This document shows positions 8,901 through 17,139 of a stretch of DNA of 64,000 nucleotides, piece after piece. The translations under genes were made by a program, and so were the position numbers. Every line of letters starts with the position of its first letter. Within the stretch, counting starts at the first letter, position 1. The notes under the pieces were generated by a model, which was not told where the DNA came from, ran no database searches, and saw nothing but the letters and a program-made list of their open reading frames with translations. The stretch comes from Gillisia sp. Hel_I_86 (GTDB lineage Bacteria; Bacteroidota; Bacteroidia; Flavobacteriales; Flavobacteriaceae): assembly GCF_007827275.1 (NCBI RefSeq), contig NZ_VISE01000001.1:124001-188000 (forward strand), written 5' to 3'.

Positions 8901-9188
8901 GTTGCTTCAAAGTTCTTTGGTACCAATGCTGGGTATATTGAAGATGCGTCATTTTGGAGACTAAGGGAAATATCCCTTACTTACAATGCACCTCCAAAAT
9001 TTGTAAGTACTATTGGATTTTCACGTGCCAGTCTCACATTATCTGGTCAAAATTTAGGAATATGGACTGATTATTCTGGTCTAGATCCTGAGATTAGCTC
9101 AACAGGCCAGTCTAATTTCGCTACTGAGGAATTCCTTAGCCAACCACCTACTCGTTCATGGAAGATTCGTTTAAATCTCTCATTTTAA
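5919..9188 (+). CDS. SusC/RagA-family TonB-dependent outer-membrane transporter with STN domain
   Basis: A large outer-membrane importer (1089 residues from ATG 5919; an in-frame ATG at 5880 would add 13). I prefer 5919 because MKNLFKQRELPSF is the usual start of this type. A signal peptide ends near SYAQ. Domains in order (numbered from 5880): STN signalling domain about 57-130, carboxypeptidase-regulatory-like domain about 153-225 (ITGNVSDINNQPLLGVNV), the conserved LDEVIITATG segment at 231-240, plug about 245-355 (SNEPVIYVDGVLINN, GPSAATLYGSIAANGVILITTKKG), then the 22-strand barrel to the final Phe. The STN domain marks it as a transducer feeding the neighbouring FecR/sigma pair. It forms an operon with SusD (38-bp gap). 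No glycoside hydrolase or protease accompanies it, so the substrate is unknown. Confidence 0.95.
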   Translation: MKNLFKQRELPSFQLKFDLKMKLSTLFLVVSFLNLYANDSYAQKTKISLHMENATIEEVLYKIESLSDFKFMFNDSEVDYKKKVTVIANRERISSILTTVFSNSNVDFEVFKKQIILKNDLLKNQDNVVPVKDVKLIQQRQITGNVSDINNQPLLGVNVLVEGTATGEMTDFDGNFSINVDSEQAVLVFTYVGMKTVRRVVGQNTTVDVRMVQDDQSLDEVIITATGARKRVEMGNSIANLKVSDDVKERPINNVFDVLQGQAAGVSIGASGGSVGMGSKIRIRGSNSASLSNEPVIYVDGVLINNESNSISFETGGQSPSRLDDINPEDIETIEIVKGPSAATLYGSIAANGVILITTKKGKAGEPRWSAFLESGLVEDITTYPKNYQALDAAGNPGFNFEAADGTFVHSTVNSFQPLNDSRTSPFRTGYSVGAGLSVSGGGEFVTYFLSGSLSNNEGVVPVSNIKKSNFRGNFGAQITDELKVSLTTSYTNSDLELPLNDNFALALMSQGLNGTSSIDVNDGWGEFTPAELFTIDTRQLINRFTTGLETIWKPSEKINVRVFGGLDFTSRWDSQFFPTGEAPAFLNYDKGARFSNRFNDFVYTLDAVGSYSTNFTENITSRSSVGLQYLQKLTQGTFATGLQLVAGSNSIAGAAVTLSNEQTIEQRTIGAFFEEQIGFNDKLFVTGAVRTDRGSSFGSSFKSVFYPKLSASWLVSNEDFFNPNDKSWINSLRLRGAWGASGVQPGTNDALRFFDPIAATVDGVSVTGVTIGGIGNADLKPERSEELEFGADIKLFSNRIGLDLTYFNKQTEDALIFRQLPPSLGAGAGRFENLGSVKNSGVEITLNTNIVQTEKLYFNLDIVASFIDTELKKLGEGIQPVIFNGVQRHVEGYPLGGYWDEQYTYNDDNGDGFIGQNEVQVGETVYLGNPFATTDITFSPTVGIFNNALSFRGLLNYKDGQKLYNNTGAWRNGNSNTQELNDPNASLAGQARAVASKFFGTNAGYIEDASFWRLREISLTYNAPPKFVSTIGFSRASLTLSGQNLGIWTDYSGLDPEISSTGQSNFATEEFLSQPPTRSWKIRLNLSF

Positions 9189-9226
9189 TAACTTAATTAA
9201 TAAATAATTATAGATATACTTGAATT

Positions 9227-10570
9227 ATGAAAAAATTAATAAAAAATATAAATAGGGATAGTAGTTTTAAAGGGCTGTTTCTAATTAGCCTTTCACTCCT
9301 TCTTGCTATTGGAACAATATCTTGTGATAGTATCGTTGATGTTACAGATCCAGATATTGTTACTCCTGAATCTTTAAATAGCGAAGCCGGAATACAAACA
9401 CTTAAAGCAGGTTCCTTAGGAGATTTTGCTATTGCAATGAGTGGGGCAGCTGCTGGGCATGGTGCAACAACCGGATTGATAACAATGAGTGGTCTGATGG
9501 CTGACGAATATGATTATTCCGGCACGTTTCCAACACGTCGTGAAGGGGACACTAGAATTCTGCAAAATACCAATAGTGATATGGATAATATTTTTTCGAA
9601 CATGCACAGAGCACGTGCTGGAGCTGAAGCTACTATTGATTTAGCTCAAGGTTTTGGAGGAGTTCCTGATGTAGAAAGTGAAATGCAAAGTATTGTAGGT
9701 TTTTCTTATGTTATGTTTGCTGAAACTTTTTGTGGTGGGGTTCCTTTTAGCAAAGTGCCATCTGATGGTGGAGCTATTATCTATGGGGAACCATTAACAC
9801 AGACAGAAATGTTTAACGCTGCTGTTACTTGGTTTGATCAAGCACTTTCAAGTAGTAGTGGAAACTCAGATTTAGCCAATCTGGCTCGAGTTGGTAAAGC
9901 ACGTGCACTTCTAGGATTAGGTCAAATTAGTGATGCTGCAACTGAAGTTTCAACTGTACCAACAGACTTTGTTTACAACATCGAGCATTCGGTTAACAGT
10001 CCAAGACAAGAAAACGGTATTTATGTTATGAGTACGCTCCGTAGACAGTTTTCAATAGCTGATGGTAAAGGAGGTAATGGATTAATGTATCGTTCAGCAA
10101 ATGATCCTCGTACTCCTTGGGATGGAGGTACGGCTTTTGGGCAAGATGATATTACATTGTATTACAATCAGTTAAAGTTTCCATCTTCAAACGCTTCAGT
10201 AGCACTTGCTTCAGGAATAGAGGCACGTTTAATTGAAGCAGAGGCAGAAGCTGACATGGGTAATGCTTCAGGCGTTCAAGCTATACATAATACTCTTAGA
10301 GCCACTATAAGCCTGCCAGCTTTAGATTTCTCTGGTTTAACAGGGGATGCTCTTATGTTAGCTCATATGAGTGAACGTGCTTTTTGGCTTTATAGTACTG
10401 GGCATCGCCATGGTGATCTTAGACGTCTTGTTGACGTTTACGGTATGCAAGCCTCAGATGTCTTCCCATGGGGGGCCTATTTTAAAGGGGGTGAATACAG
10501 TACCAATCTCAAGTTTCCAGTTCCTCAATCAGAGGCCAATAACCCTAATTATGCTGGATGTTTAGACTAA
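9227..10570 (+). CDS. SusD/RagB-family substrate-binding lipoprotein
   Basis: A 447-residue surface lipoprotein that caps the SusC barrel and binds the substrate. A hydrophobic N-terminal segment leads to the lipobox AIGTISC with Cys33. The helical TPR-like scaffold is recognisable (DNIFSNMHRARAGAEATIDLA; NLARVGKARALLGLGQISDA; EARLIEAEAEADMGN), and the C-terminal signature ERAFWLYSTGHRHGDLRRL followed by FPVPQSEANNPN is the usual SusD end. It is on the short side of the family. It follows susC by 38 bp and is closed by a terminator at 10603-10630. Unlike polysaccharide loci, it is not next to degradative enzymes. Confidence 0.93.
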   Translation: MKKLIKNINRDSSFKGLFLISLSLLLAIGTISCDSIVDVTDPDIVTPESLNSEAGIQTLKAGSLGDFAIAMSGAAAGHGATTGLITMSGLMADEYDYSGTFPTRREGDTRILQNTNSDMDNIFSNMHRARAGAEATIDLAQGFGGVPDVESEMQSIVGFSYVMFAETFCGGVPFSKVPSDGGAIIYGEPLTQTEMFNAAVTWFDQALSSSSGNSDLANLARVGKARALLGLGQISDAATEVSTVPTDFVYNIEHSVNSPRQENGIYVMSTLRRQFSIADGKGGNGLMYRSANDPRTPWDGGTAFGQDDITLYYNQLKFPSSNASVALASGIEARLIEAEAEADMGNASGVQAIHNTLRATISLPALDFSGLTGDALMLAHMSERAFWLYSTGHRHGDLRRLVDVYGMQASDVFPWGAYFKGGEYSTNLKFPVPQSEANNPNYAGCLD

Positions 10571-10602
10571 GGAGAAGGGCTGTTTTATAACTGTTTTTGA
10601 TT

Positions 10603-10630
10603 AAAAAGAGGTTTGAAAGAGCCTCTTTTT
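10603..10630 (+). terminator. Rho-independent terminator after susD
   Basis: Stem AAAAAGAGG (10603-10611) pairs perfectly with CCTCTTTTT (10622-10630), with a ten-base loop; the right arm ends in a T-run. It closes the susCD transcript. Confidence 0.75.
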
Positions 10631-10647
10631 AATTTACAAGCAAAAGA

Positions 10648-10655
10648 TATATTTG
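10648..10655 (+). promoter_or_regulatory. -7 box (TATATTTG) of the spermidine-synthase-like gene
   Basis: TATATTTG matches TAnnTTTG exactly, 30 bases before the ATG at 10686 and after the susD terminator, so the gene downstream can be transcribed independently. No clear -33 TTG is seen. Confidence 0.5.
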
Positions 10656-10685
10656 TACTAAATTTGGCATAGCAATTACTTATCT

Positions 10686-13223
10686 ATGATTGAAAATAAG
10701 GAAACGCATAGTAATATAAGTTCAAGACATTTTTCCGTTTTATCGTTATTGTTTTTTTTGTCGGGAACTGCAGGGCTCATACTACAGGTTGTTTGGATGT
10801 ATCGCTTGGGATTGATTTTTGGAAATGCCGCCTATGCAACGGCAGCTACATTAGCTGCTTTTTTTCTTGGACTGGCAATAGGTGGATGGTTTTTAGGGAA
10901 TGCTTCAGCCAAATTTAAGCGTCCACTTTCTGCTTATGGCTTTATGGAAATTGGAATAGCCTTAACAGCATTATTATTAATTCCAGGGATCGAATTTTAT
11001 GAAACGCACTATGCCTCTTTAGTTACTCTTACCAATGGTAAACAAAGTTTACTTACTGTATTAAAATTCGCTTTTAGCATAATACTCCTTCTTGTTCCAA
11101 CAGTACTTATGGGAGGAACATTTCCTGTATTAGCACAATTTATAGGGAAAGAAAAGCGTCAACTTGCAAGTAGGGGAACCATTTTATACGCTGTAAATAC
11201 CTTAGGAGCTTCAATTGGTGCTTTGTTGGCTGGGTTTTTACTTCTTTCAAGATATGGTGTGGATGCAACATATTATTTTACCATAGTTTTAATCGCAAGT
11301 ATAGGTTTTATTGCAATTTTTATGGATAGATTACTTATTGTAAACAAAGAAGTAACTTCAATTGAAAAAGATAAAAGTGCTTCGAAATCTATAAAAAAGT
11401 TAGAGGGAATTAATTATTCCGAATTAAAAATACTGGCATTCTCCTCAGGTTTATTGGCGCTATCAGCTGAAACCGTTTGGACAAAGATGTTCGCCCAAGT
11501 ATTGCAAAATTCTATCTATTCATTTTCGGCAATTTTAGTGGTTTTTCTTTTTGCATTGGGAATTGGTGGACTTCTATCGCATATTTTAGTAAAAATCTTC
11601 AGTAATACTAAATATGTAGTATTAACTCTTCTATTATTAGGTGCTATTAGCACTGGTTTTTCGCCTTATGTATTTAATACATTGACCAATGGATTGGGCT
11701 ATTTAGCTCCAAGCGCATCTTGGCTCTCATACCTTGCTGCTGTATTTAAGTTGAGCTTTCTAGTCGTGTTTTTTCCAACCGTAATTTTTGGTGCTATTTT
11801 TCCTTTTTTGTTAAAAGCATCTCCTTTTTTAAATCAAGCTCCTGGTAAATTTGTGGGTAGATTAATTTTGTTCAACTCAATAGGTAGTGCTATTGGACCA
11901 ATAATTGTCGGATTTATTTTACTCGATGCAATTGGCATTTGGACAACAATAAAAGTTGTTGCTGTTTTATATGGATGCTTGGCTCTATTTATTTCATTTA
12001 ATTTTAATAATAAACCCATAAAAAAGTGGTTGTTGATACCCACACTCGTGATTATTGGCATTGTCTCACTACCAAATCCACCTATAGTACTCTTGGAAAA
12101 AGGTGAAACGATTTTAAAAACATGGCAATCTAGTGATGGTGTAGTATCAATAGTTCAATCTGATAAAAATATTCAGATGCGACTGGATAATTTTTATGTG
12201 CTTGGAGATTCCCGTTCTATTCTGGTCGAACAAATGCAAGGTCATATACCTCTAATGATTCATCCTAAACCAACTAAGACTTTGTTTTTAGGAATGGGTA
12301 CAGGCATTACTGCTGGTGCTTCCTTAAGTCATGATGTAGAACGTGTTGTGGTTGTAGAATTGGTTTCTAATGTTATTCCGGCCGCAAAACAATATTTTTC
12401 TCCGTGGGTTAATAATCTTTTTAATGATAAGCGGGTTGAGATTATTGCAGATGATGCTCGTAATTTTTTACTTGGTACAAGTGAAAAATTTGATGTAATT
12501 GTAGGAGACCTTTTTACGCCTTGGCATGCCGGGACAGGAAGTCTTTATACTGTTGAACATTTTAAGCAGGCAAAAAAGCATCTTAAAAAAGGCGGTGTTT
12601 TCGCGCAATGGCTTCCATTATACCAACTAACACCTGAAAGTTTTGAAATTATCACTAAAACATTTGCCACAGTATTTCCCGAAGTAACCTTATGGCGTGG
12701 TGATTTTTCCGGCTCGCGTGCAAGTATTGTTTTGGTAGGCCAAGAAAAAGGCTCTAAATTAAATGAGGAGGTCATTAAAAAAAATATCAAACATGTTATT
12801 GGCACTACTCAAGATAAATCAAATAAAACTACTGAACATATGGTAGGACTGTTTTATTTAGGAAACTTAAAGTCCATAAAAAAACGTTTAACAAACATTG
12901 AGGTAAATAATGACGACTTTAGACCTGTAGAGTTTAAAGCACCTATTTTATCACAACAGGCAAACTCAGGTAAAAACTCCTACATTATTGAGGAAAAGTT
13001 ATTTAGTCTTTTAAAAATGTTAAATAAAAATCTCCCCGCCACTAAGGATCCTTATTTGTCTGAATTACCACCAAATGAATTAAAATATGTGGAAGTCGGA
13101 TTCTTATATTTTAGGTATTTGCAACTAAAAGAAAATGGAAACGAAAGTGATGCCAATAAAATCCTTGAACAAATTAATCTTATAGCGCCAAATTTTTTAG
13201 ATGAGTCTAATGAATCTTTATAA
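10686..13223 (+). CDS. Membrane protein with C-terminal spermidine-synthase-like methyl-/aminopropyltransferase-fold domain
   Basis: An 845-residue fusion. Residues about 15-480 form an MFS-like membrane domain of 12-14 hydrophobic helices, starting LLFFLSGTAGLILQVVWMYRLG. From about 490 a soluble Rossmann-type domain begins, with the SAM- or decarboxy-SAM-binding loop LFLGMGTGITAG (about 535-546), the acidic strand end VVVVELVS, IIADDARNFL, and the family motif GDLFTPWHAGTGSLYTVEHF. About 140 further residues after the catalytic domain match no family I know. This is the 'fused MFS/spermidine synthase' type, whose reaction is not established; the usual spermidine-synthase DSTDPxGPA motif is replaced. 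It follows the SusCD operon but has its own promoter after a terminator. Function in the locus is open. Confidence 0.85.
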   Translation: MIENKETHSNISSRHFSVLSLLFFLSGTAGLILQVVWMYRLGLIFGNAAYATAATLAAFFLGLAIGGWFLGNASAKFKRPLSAYGFMEIGIALTALLLIPGIEFYETHYASLVTLTNGKQSLLTVLKFAFSIILLLVPTVLMGGTFPVLAQFIGKEKRQLASRGTILYAVNTLGASIGALLAGFLLLSRYGVDATYYFTIVLIASIGFIAIFMDRLLIVNKEVTSIEKDKSASKSIKKLEGINYSELKILAFSSGLLALSAETVWTKMFAQVLQNSIYSFSAILVVFLFALGIGGLLSHILVKIFSNTKYVVLTLLLLGAISTGFSPYVFNTLTNGLGYLAPSASWLSYLAAVFKLSFLVVFFPTVIFGAIFPFLLKASPFLNQAPGKFVGRLILFNSIGSAIGPIIVGFILLDAIGIWTTIKVVAVLYGCLALFISFNFNNKPIKKWLLIPTLVIIGIVSLPNPPIVLLEKGETILKTWQSSDGVVSIVQSDKNIQMRLDNFYVLGDSRSILVEQMQGHIPLMIHPKPTKTLFLGMGTGITAGASLSHDVERVVVVELVSNVIPAAKQYFSPWVNNLFNDKRVEIIADDARNFLLGTSEKFDVIVGDLFTPWHAGTGSLYTVEHFKQAKKHLKKGGVFAQWLPLYQLTPESFEIITKTFATVFPEVTLWRGDFSGSRASIVLVGQEKGSKLNEEVIKKNIKHVIGTTQDKSNKTTEHMVGLFYLGNLKSIKKRLTNIEVNNDDFRPVEFKAPILSQQANSGKNSYIIEEKLFSLLKMLNKNLPATKDPYLSELPPNELKYVEVGFLYFRYLQLKENGNESDANKILEQINLIAPNFLDESNESL

Positions 13224-13684
13224 AATTGTAATGAATTCAATACCACCCCCCTTCTTTTTTTAACAAATCCATTTTGTCATTTATTGATGTCCGATAAAAA
13301 ATGTAGAATTCTCCGTAGTTACTATTTAACTAAAGAATTCAACATATTTTTAAAAGAGACACCTTGCTTTATTTAAGTTTTAAATCCGTCGTTGAGTCCA
13401 ACAACCAATTCTCCTCTTTGCAAAGGTCTCGTCATCTTGATATGAGATATCGAGATTATCCAAGTGCAGACGAAACATGTTTTAGAAATCATTGCATTTT
13501 CAGCGAAGTCGAGAAATCTATTTTACTTAGAGATTCTTCAAACCGCTGTGCTTCTTTCAGAATGCTATTTGTAATAAATTGTCAGTCTTAGATTGTCAAA
13601 TACTTTTTGAATTACCAAGCACCCTTCGGCATCCCGATAGCTATAAGAAAAATATGGCAACATTAAAAAAATGGGTCTTAGCCC
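13224..13684. other. Gene-free interval (461 bp) between convergent genes
   Basis: Contains diverged REP-like blocks, for example CTCGTCATCTTGATATGAG around 13427 and GCGAAGTCGAGAAATCT around 13504, and a CGGCATCCCGATAGCTAT block near 13628. A 75-codon plus-strand frame here runs through these repeats and is not gene-like. No obvious terminator hairpin with a T-run was found for either convergent gene. Confidence 0.55.
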
Positions 13685-15088
13685 CTATATATGCATCGCT
13701 CTATCGTTAGCAGCTAAGGCCGCTTCCTTCACTGCTTCAGCATAAGTTGGATGTGCATGACTCATTCTTGCTATATCTTCGGCAGAAGCTCTAAACTCCA
13801 TTGCTGTTACAGCTTCAGTTATCAAATCGGCTACACGGGCACCAATCATATGGACACCTAAAACCTCATCGGTCTTAGCATCGGTCAGGATTTTTACAAA
13901 TCCATCAGTATCTCCACTGGCACGAGATCTGCCTAAAGCTCTCATTGGGAACTTCCCTTCTTTATAATCTACTCCGGCTTTTTTCAATTCTTCTTCAGTT
14001 TTACCAACTGCAGCAACTTCTGGCCATGTGTAAACAACACCTGGAATCAAGTTATAATCGATATGCGGTTTTTGTCCGGCGATCAATTCAGCAACCATGG
14101 TTCCTTCCTCTTCTGCCTTATGCGCTAACATCGCTCCTCTTACTACATCTCCAATTGCATAGATATTCTTCACATTGGTTTGTAAATGATCGTTCACCGC
14201 AATCATCCCAAGTTCTCCCATTTTCACTCCAGCAGCATCCACATTTAATCCATCTGTAAAAGGTCTACGTCCTACAGAAACCAAGCAATAATCTGCTTTG
14301 AACTCTACTTCGTTTCCTTTCTTATCATCTGCCTTAATAGCGATCTCATCACCATTGCGCGCCACAGACTTCACTTTATGGCTAACATTGATCTTCATGC
14401 CTTGTTTCTTGAGCACTTTATTTAGCTCTCTAGAAAGCGCAGCGTCCATCGTTGGAATAATTCTATCCATAAATTCAACAACGGTCACTTCAGATCCAAG
14501 TCTTTTGTATACTTGTCCTAATTCCAGTCCAATTACTCCCCCTCCAATAACAACTAAATGTTTGGGAATTTCCTTAAGTTTTAAGGCTTCGGTAGAAGTG
14601 ATCACACGCTCTTTATCTAGGTTGATAAATGGCAAATTAGAGGGTTTGGATCCTGTAGCGATTATAGTATGTTTTGCTTCCAAGGTTTCTTGTCCGCCTT
14701 CGGTTTTATCTACTAAAATATGGGTAGCATCTTTAAAGGAACCAACTCCTTCATAAACATCCACCTTATTCTTATCCATCAAGAATTTGACTCCATCGCA
14801 AGTTTGAGAAACCACAGAAGATTTTCTGCTCATCATTTGCTCTAAATTCACCTTGATTTCCCCAGAAATCTCGATTCCATGCGCTTCAAAATGCTTCACC
14901 GCATCATCATAATGGTGTGAAGAATCCAATAAAGCCTTACTTGGGATACAACCTACATTTAAACAAGTGCCTCCCAATGTGGAATATTTTTCAATGATCG
15001 CAGTTTTCAGTCCTAATTGTGCGCAACGTATGGCGGCCACGTATCCTCCGGGACCAGATCCAATTATTACTACATCATATGTGCTCAT
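13685..15088 (-). CDS. lpdA: Dihydrolipoyl dehydrogenase (E3)
   Basis: A 467-residue flavoprotein disulfide reductase that reoxidises the lipoyl groups of 2-oxoacid dehydrogenases and the glycine cleavage system with NAD+. FAD-binding GSGPGGYVAAIRC lies at residues 10-22, the redox disulfide is Cys42-Cys47 in GGTCLNVGCIPSK, the NAD-binding motif is GGGVIGLELG, and the C-terminal dimer interface carries the catalytic His-Glu pair in HAHPTYAEAVKEA. The frame is open 22 codons further upstream, but ATG at 15088 gives MSTYDVVIIG and the family length, and a matching promoter lies just before it. No E1/E2 gene is adjacent; the E1 fusion at 44606 is a possible partner. Confidence 0.96.
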   Translation of the reverse strand: MSTYDVVIIGSGPGGYVAAIRCAQLGLKTAIIEKYSTLGGTCLNVGCIPSKALLDSSHHYDDAVKHFEAHGIEISGEIKVNLEQMMSRKSSVVSQTCDGVKFLMDKNKVDVYEGVGSFKDATHILVDKTEGGQETLEAKHTIIATGSKPSNLPFINLDKERVITSTEALKLKEIPKHLVVIGGGVIGLELGQVYKRLGSEVTVVEFMDRIIPTMDAALSRELNKVLKKQGMKINVSHKVKSVARNGDEIAIKADDKKGNEVEFKADYCLVSVGRRPFTDGLNVDAAGVKMGELGMIAVNDHLQTNVKNIYAIGDVVRGAMLAHKAEEEGTMVAELIAGQKPHIDYNLIPGVVYTWPEVAAVGKTEEELKKAGVDYKEGKFPMRALGRSRASGDTDGFVKILTDAKTDEVLGVHMIGARVADLITEAVTAMEFRASAEDIARMSHAHPTYAEAVKEAALAANDRAMHI

Positions 15089-15123
15089 AAATATGTTTTT
15101 AATGTTTTGATGAAAATCGATTA

Positions 15124-15154
15124 CAAAACTACGATTATTATAGACAATGACCAA
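15124..15154 (-). promoter_or_regulatory. Promoter of the lipoamide dehydrogenase gene
   Basis: On the minus strand, -33 TTG (15154-15152), a 20-base spacer and the -7 box TAGTTTTG (15131-15124) fit the Bacteroidota promoter model. The -7 box is 35 bases upstream of the ATG at 15088, and this supports that start over the longer frame, whose start would lie within the promoter. Confidence 0.6.
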
Positions 15155-15184
15155 TCAGGAACTTCGAGGTTTTTCGAATTGTAC

Positions 15185-15646
15185 TCACAACAAATCGATC
15201 GCTGTTGTACTCTTAACCGGACTAATAATAAAAGTGCTCTGTGTACTCCCAATATGATCGAGACTGGTGAGTTTGTTTAGCATAAATTCCCGATAGGCCT
15301 CCATATCCCTCACCAAGATTTTCAAAATATAATCATATTCCCCACTTACATGATAACATTCCAGCACCTCTTGCAGTTGGGCAACTTCATCTTCAAATTT
15401 AACCACATAGGTTTTGGAATGCTGCACCAGTTTTATCTGGCAAAAAACCATAAACGATTTTTCTACCTCCGCAGGTTTTACCAAAGCCACATATTTGGAA
15501 ATCACATTATTACGCTCCAACCTTTTTATACGCTCAAAAATGGCGGTTACCGAGAGGTTTAATTCCAAGGAGAGCTTTTTATTGGTGATCTTACTATTAA
15601 CTTGTAGTTTATGAAGGATTTTTTTGTCGATATCATCTAAGTTCAT
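15185..15646 (-). CDS. Lrp/AsnC-family transcriptional regulator
   Basis: A 153-residue regulator. The N-terminal winged helix-turn-helix covers about residues 1-60 (LDDIDKKILHKLQVNSKITNKKLSLELNLS then VTAIFERIKRLE), and a RAM ligand-binding, octamer-forming domain covers about 65-150 (CYHVSGEYDYILKILVRDMEAY). Such proteins sense amino acids. It is divergent from a methionine-gamma-lyase-type enzyme at 15900 across a 253-bp gap, the same arrangement as mdeR/mdeA of Pseudomonas putida, so control of that gene in response to methionine or a related amino acid is a reasonable inference. The lipoamide dehydrogenase gene downstream has its own promoter. Confidence 0.93.
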   Translation of the reverse strand: MNLDDIDKKILHKLQVNSKITNKKLSLELNLSVTAIFERIKRLERNNVISKYVALVKPAEVEKSFMVFCQIKLVQHSKTYVVKFEDEVAQLQEVLECYHVSGEYDYILKILVRDMEAYREFMLNKLTSLDHIGSTQSTFIISPVKSTTAIDLL

Positions 15647-15795
15647 CCTGAATTTTTTTCGGTTATAAAAGATGAAAATAATAAATTCCCGATCAAAATT
15701 CTTGTTTATTTAATATTCGTAGTTTTTTAAACTGAATTTTATACTATATATTGACTAATTATCTATAAATTATTTACTTTGAAGTAAATCAAGAA

Positions 15796-15881
15796 CCTCG
15801 GGGCAAGCCCACGAGCTATGCATTGGAAACTATTTTTAAAAATTCGAGGCAAGCCTCGGGGAATTAAACCCTCGATGAGGG
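15796..15881. repeat. Cluster of short palindromes upstream of the PLP enzyme gene
   Basis: Three small palindromic units: CCTCGGGGCAAGCCCACGAG (15796-15815), CGAGGCAAGCCTCG (15845-15858) and CCCTCGATGAGGG (15869-15881), the last only 18 bases before the ATG at 15900. A related GGGGAA..AACCCTCAATGAGG..ATTAAA block lies at 32296-32325, also just before a gene start. They could form a leader hairpin affecting translation or be dispersed repeats. Confidence 0.6.
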
Positions 15882-15899
15882 ATTAAAATAAGTGCTATC

Positions 15900-17117
15900 A
15901 TGAAATACAAACCAGCAAACCACATTCAAGACCTTCAGTATTTTGGGGAATTTGGAGGCGTAAACCCTTCTATCTCCGATTCTTCCACCTATACTTTTCT
16001 TTCAGCTAAGACCATGTTCGATACGTTCGAGGGAAATGCCGATGGTTGCTATTTATATTCCAGGCACTCTACTCCTTCCAACCTTTATTTAGGCGAAGCA
16101 TTGGCTGCCATGGAAGGTACCGAGACTGCAAACGTTGCAGCTTCTGGAATGGGCGCGATTACCGGTGCACTTTTACAGCTTTGTAAAGCAGAGGATCATA
16201 TAATTTCCAGTAGAACTATTTATGGAGGAACTTATGCCTTTTTAAAGAATTTTGCGCCAAGATTTAATATCCAAACCAGCTTTGTGGACATTACTAAATT
16301 AGAAACAGTTGAAGCTGCCATAACGCCAAATACCAAAGTATTGTACTGCGAATCGGTTAGTAATCCATTATTGGAAGTGGCAGATATCGCCGGGCTTTCC
16401 AAGATCGCAAAAAAACACGGACTTACCCTGATAGTAGACAACACCTTTTCCCCACTCTCCATCACTCCAACAGAATTGGGAGCAGATGTGGTAATTCACA
16501 GTTTAACAAAATTCATAAATGGCAGTAGCGATACGGTAGGCGGAGTTACTTGTGGCACGCAGGAATTCATCAATTCTTTGCGAAGTGTAATCGATGGTGC
16601 TAATATGTTATTGGGGCCAACGATGGATAGTTTGCGTGCTGCTTCTATCTTGAAGAACATGAGGACTTTGCATATTAGAATGAAACAACACAGCAAAAAT
16701 GCGCTGTTCCTAGCTAGAAAGTTTGAAAAAGATGGGTTTAGAACGGTGTATCCCGGCTTAGAATCGCACCCAAGCCATGAACTATTCAAATCTATGATGA
16801 ACGAGGATTACGGATTTGGAGGAATGCTCACCATAGATGTAGGGAGCTTGGATAAGGCAAATGAATTGATGGAATTAATGCAAGAGCGAAATCTTGGATA
16901 TTTAGCAGTGAGCTTAGGTTTTTATAAAACTTTATTCAGTGCTCCGGGAACATCTACTTCTTCTGAAATCCCTGCGGAAGAGCAATTGGAAATGGGACTT
17001 ACAGATGGGTTAATTCGTTTTTCCATAGGATTGGATAACGATATTGAGCGCACCTATAAAATGATGAAAGATTGTATGGAAACGGTTGGCCTTCTGCAAA
17101 ATATCCGTACGAAATAA
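15900..17117 (+). CDS. Trans-sulfuration family PLP enzyme, probably methionine gamma-lyase-like
   Basis: A 405-residue cytosolic fold-type I PLP enzyme of the Cys/Met metabolism family. The PLP Schiff-base lysine is Lys204 in HSLTKFINGSSD, Asp180 in IVDNTFSP contacts the pyridine nitrogen, Tyr53 and Arg55 in YLYSRHS reach the neighbouring active site and Tyr108 in YGG stacks on the cofactor. Candidate activities are methionine gamma-lyase or cystathionine gamma-synthase/lyase. The divergent Lrp-type regulator favours a degradative, methionine-sensing role as in mdeA/mdeR, but the substrate cannot be fixed from motifs alone. A strong terminator (17140-17177) makes it monocistronic. The leader carries palindromes (15796-15881). 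Confidence 0.88.
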   Translation: MKYKPANHIQDLQYFGEFGGVNPSISDSSTYTFLSAKTMFDTFEGNADGCYLYSRHSTPSNLYLGEALAAMEGTETANVAASGMGAITGALLQLCKAEDHIISSRTIYGGTYAFLKNFAPRFNIQTSFVDITKLETVEAAITPNTKVLYCESVSNPLLEVADIAGLSKIAKKHGLTLIVDNTFSPLSITPTELGADVVIHSLTKFINGSSDTVGGVTCGTQEFINSLRSVIDGANMLLGPTMDSLRAASILKNMRTLHIRMKQHSKNALFLARKFEKDGFRTVYPGLESHPSHELFKSMMNEDYGFGGMLTIDVGSLDKANELMELMQERNLGYLAVSLGFYKTLFSAPGTSTSSEIPAEEQLEMGLTDGLIRFSIGLDNDIERTYKMMKDCMETVGLLQNIRTK

Positions 17118-17139
17118 GATTTTTAGATAATTTATAGCA

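Noticed and set aside
13364-13591. A 75-codon plus-strand frame between convergent genes
   Set aside because: Overlaps diverged repeat blocks, has no promoter or gene-like composition.
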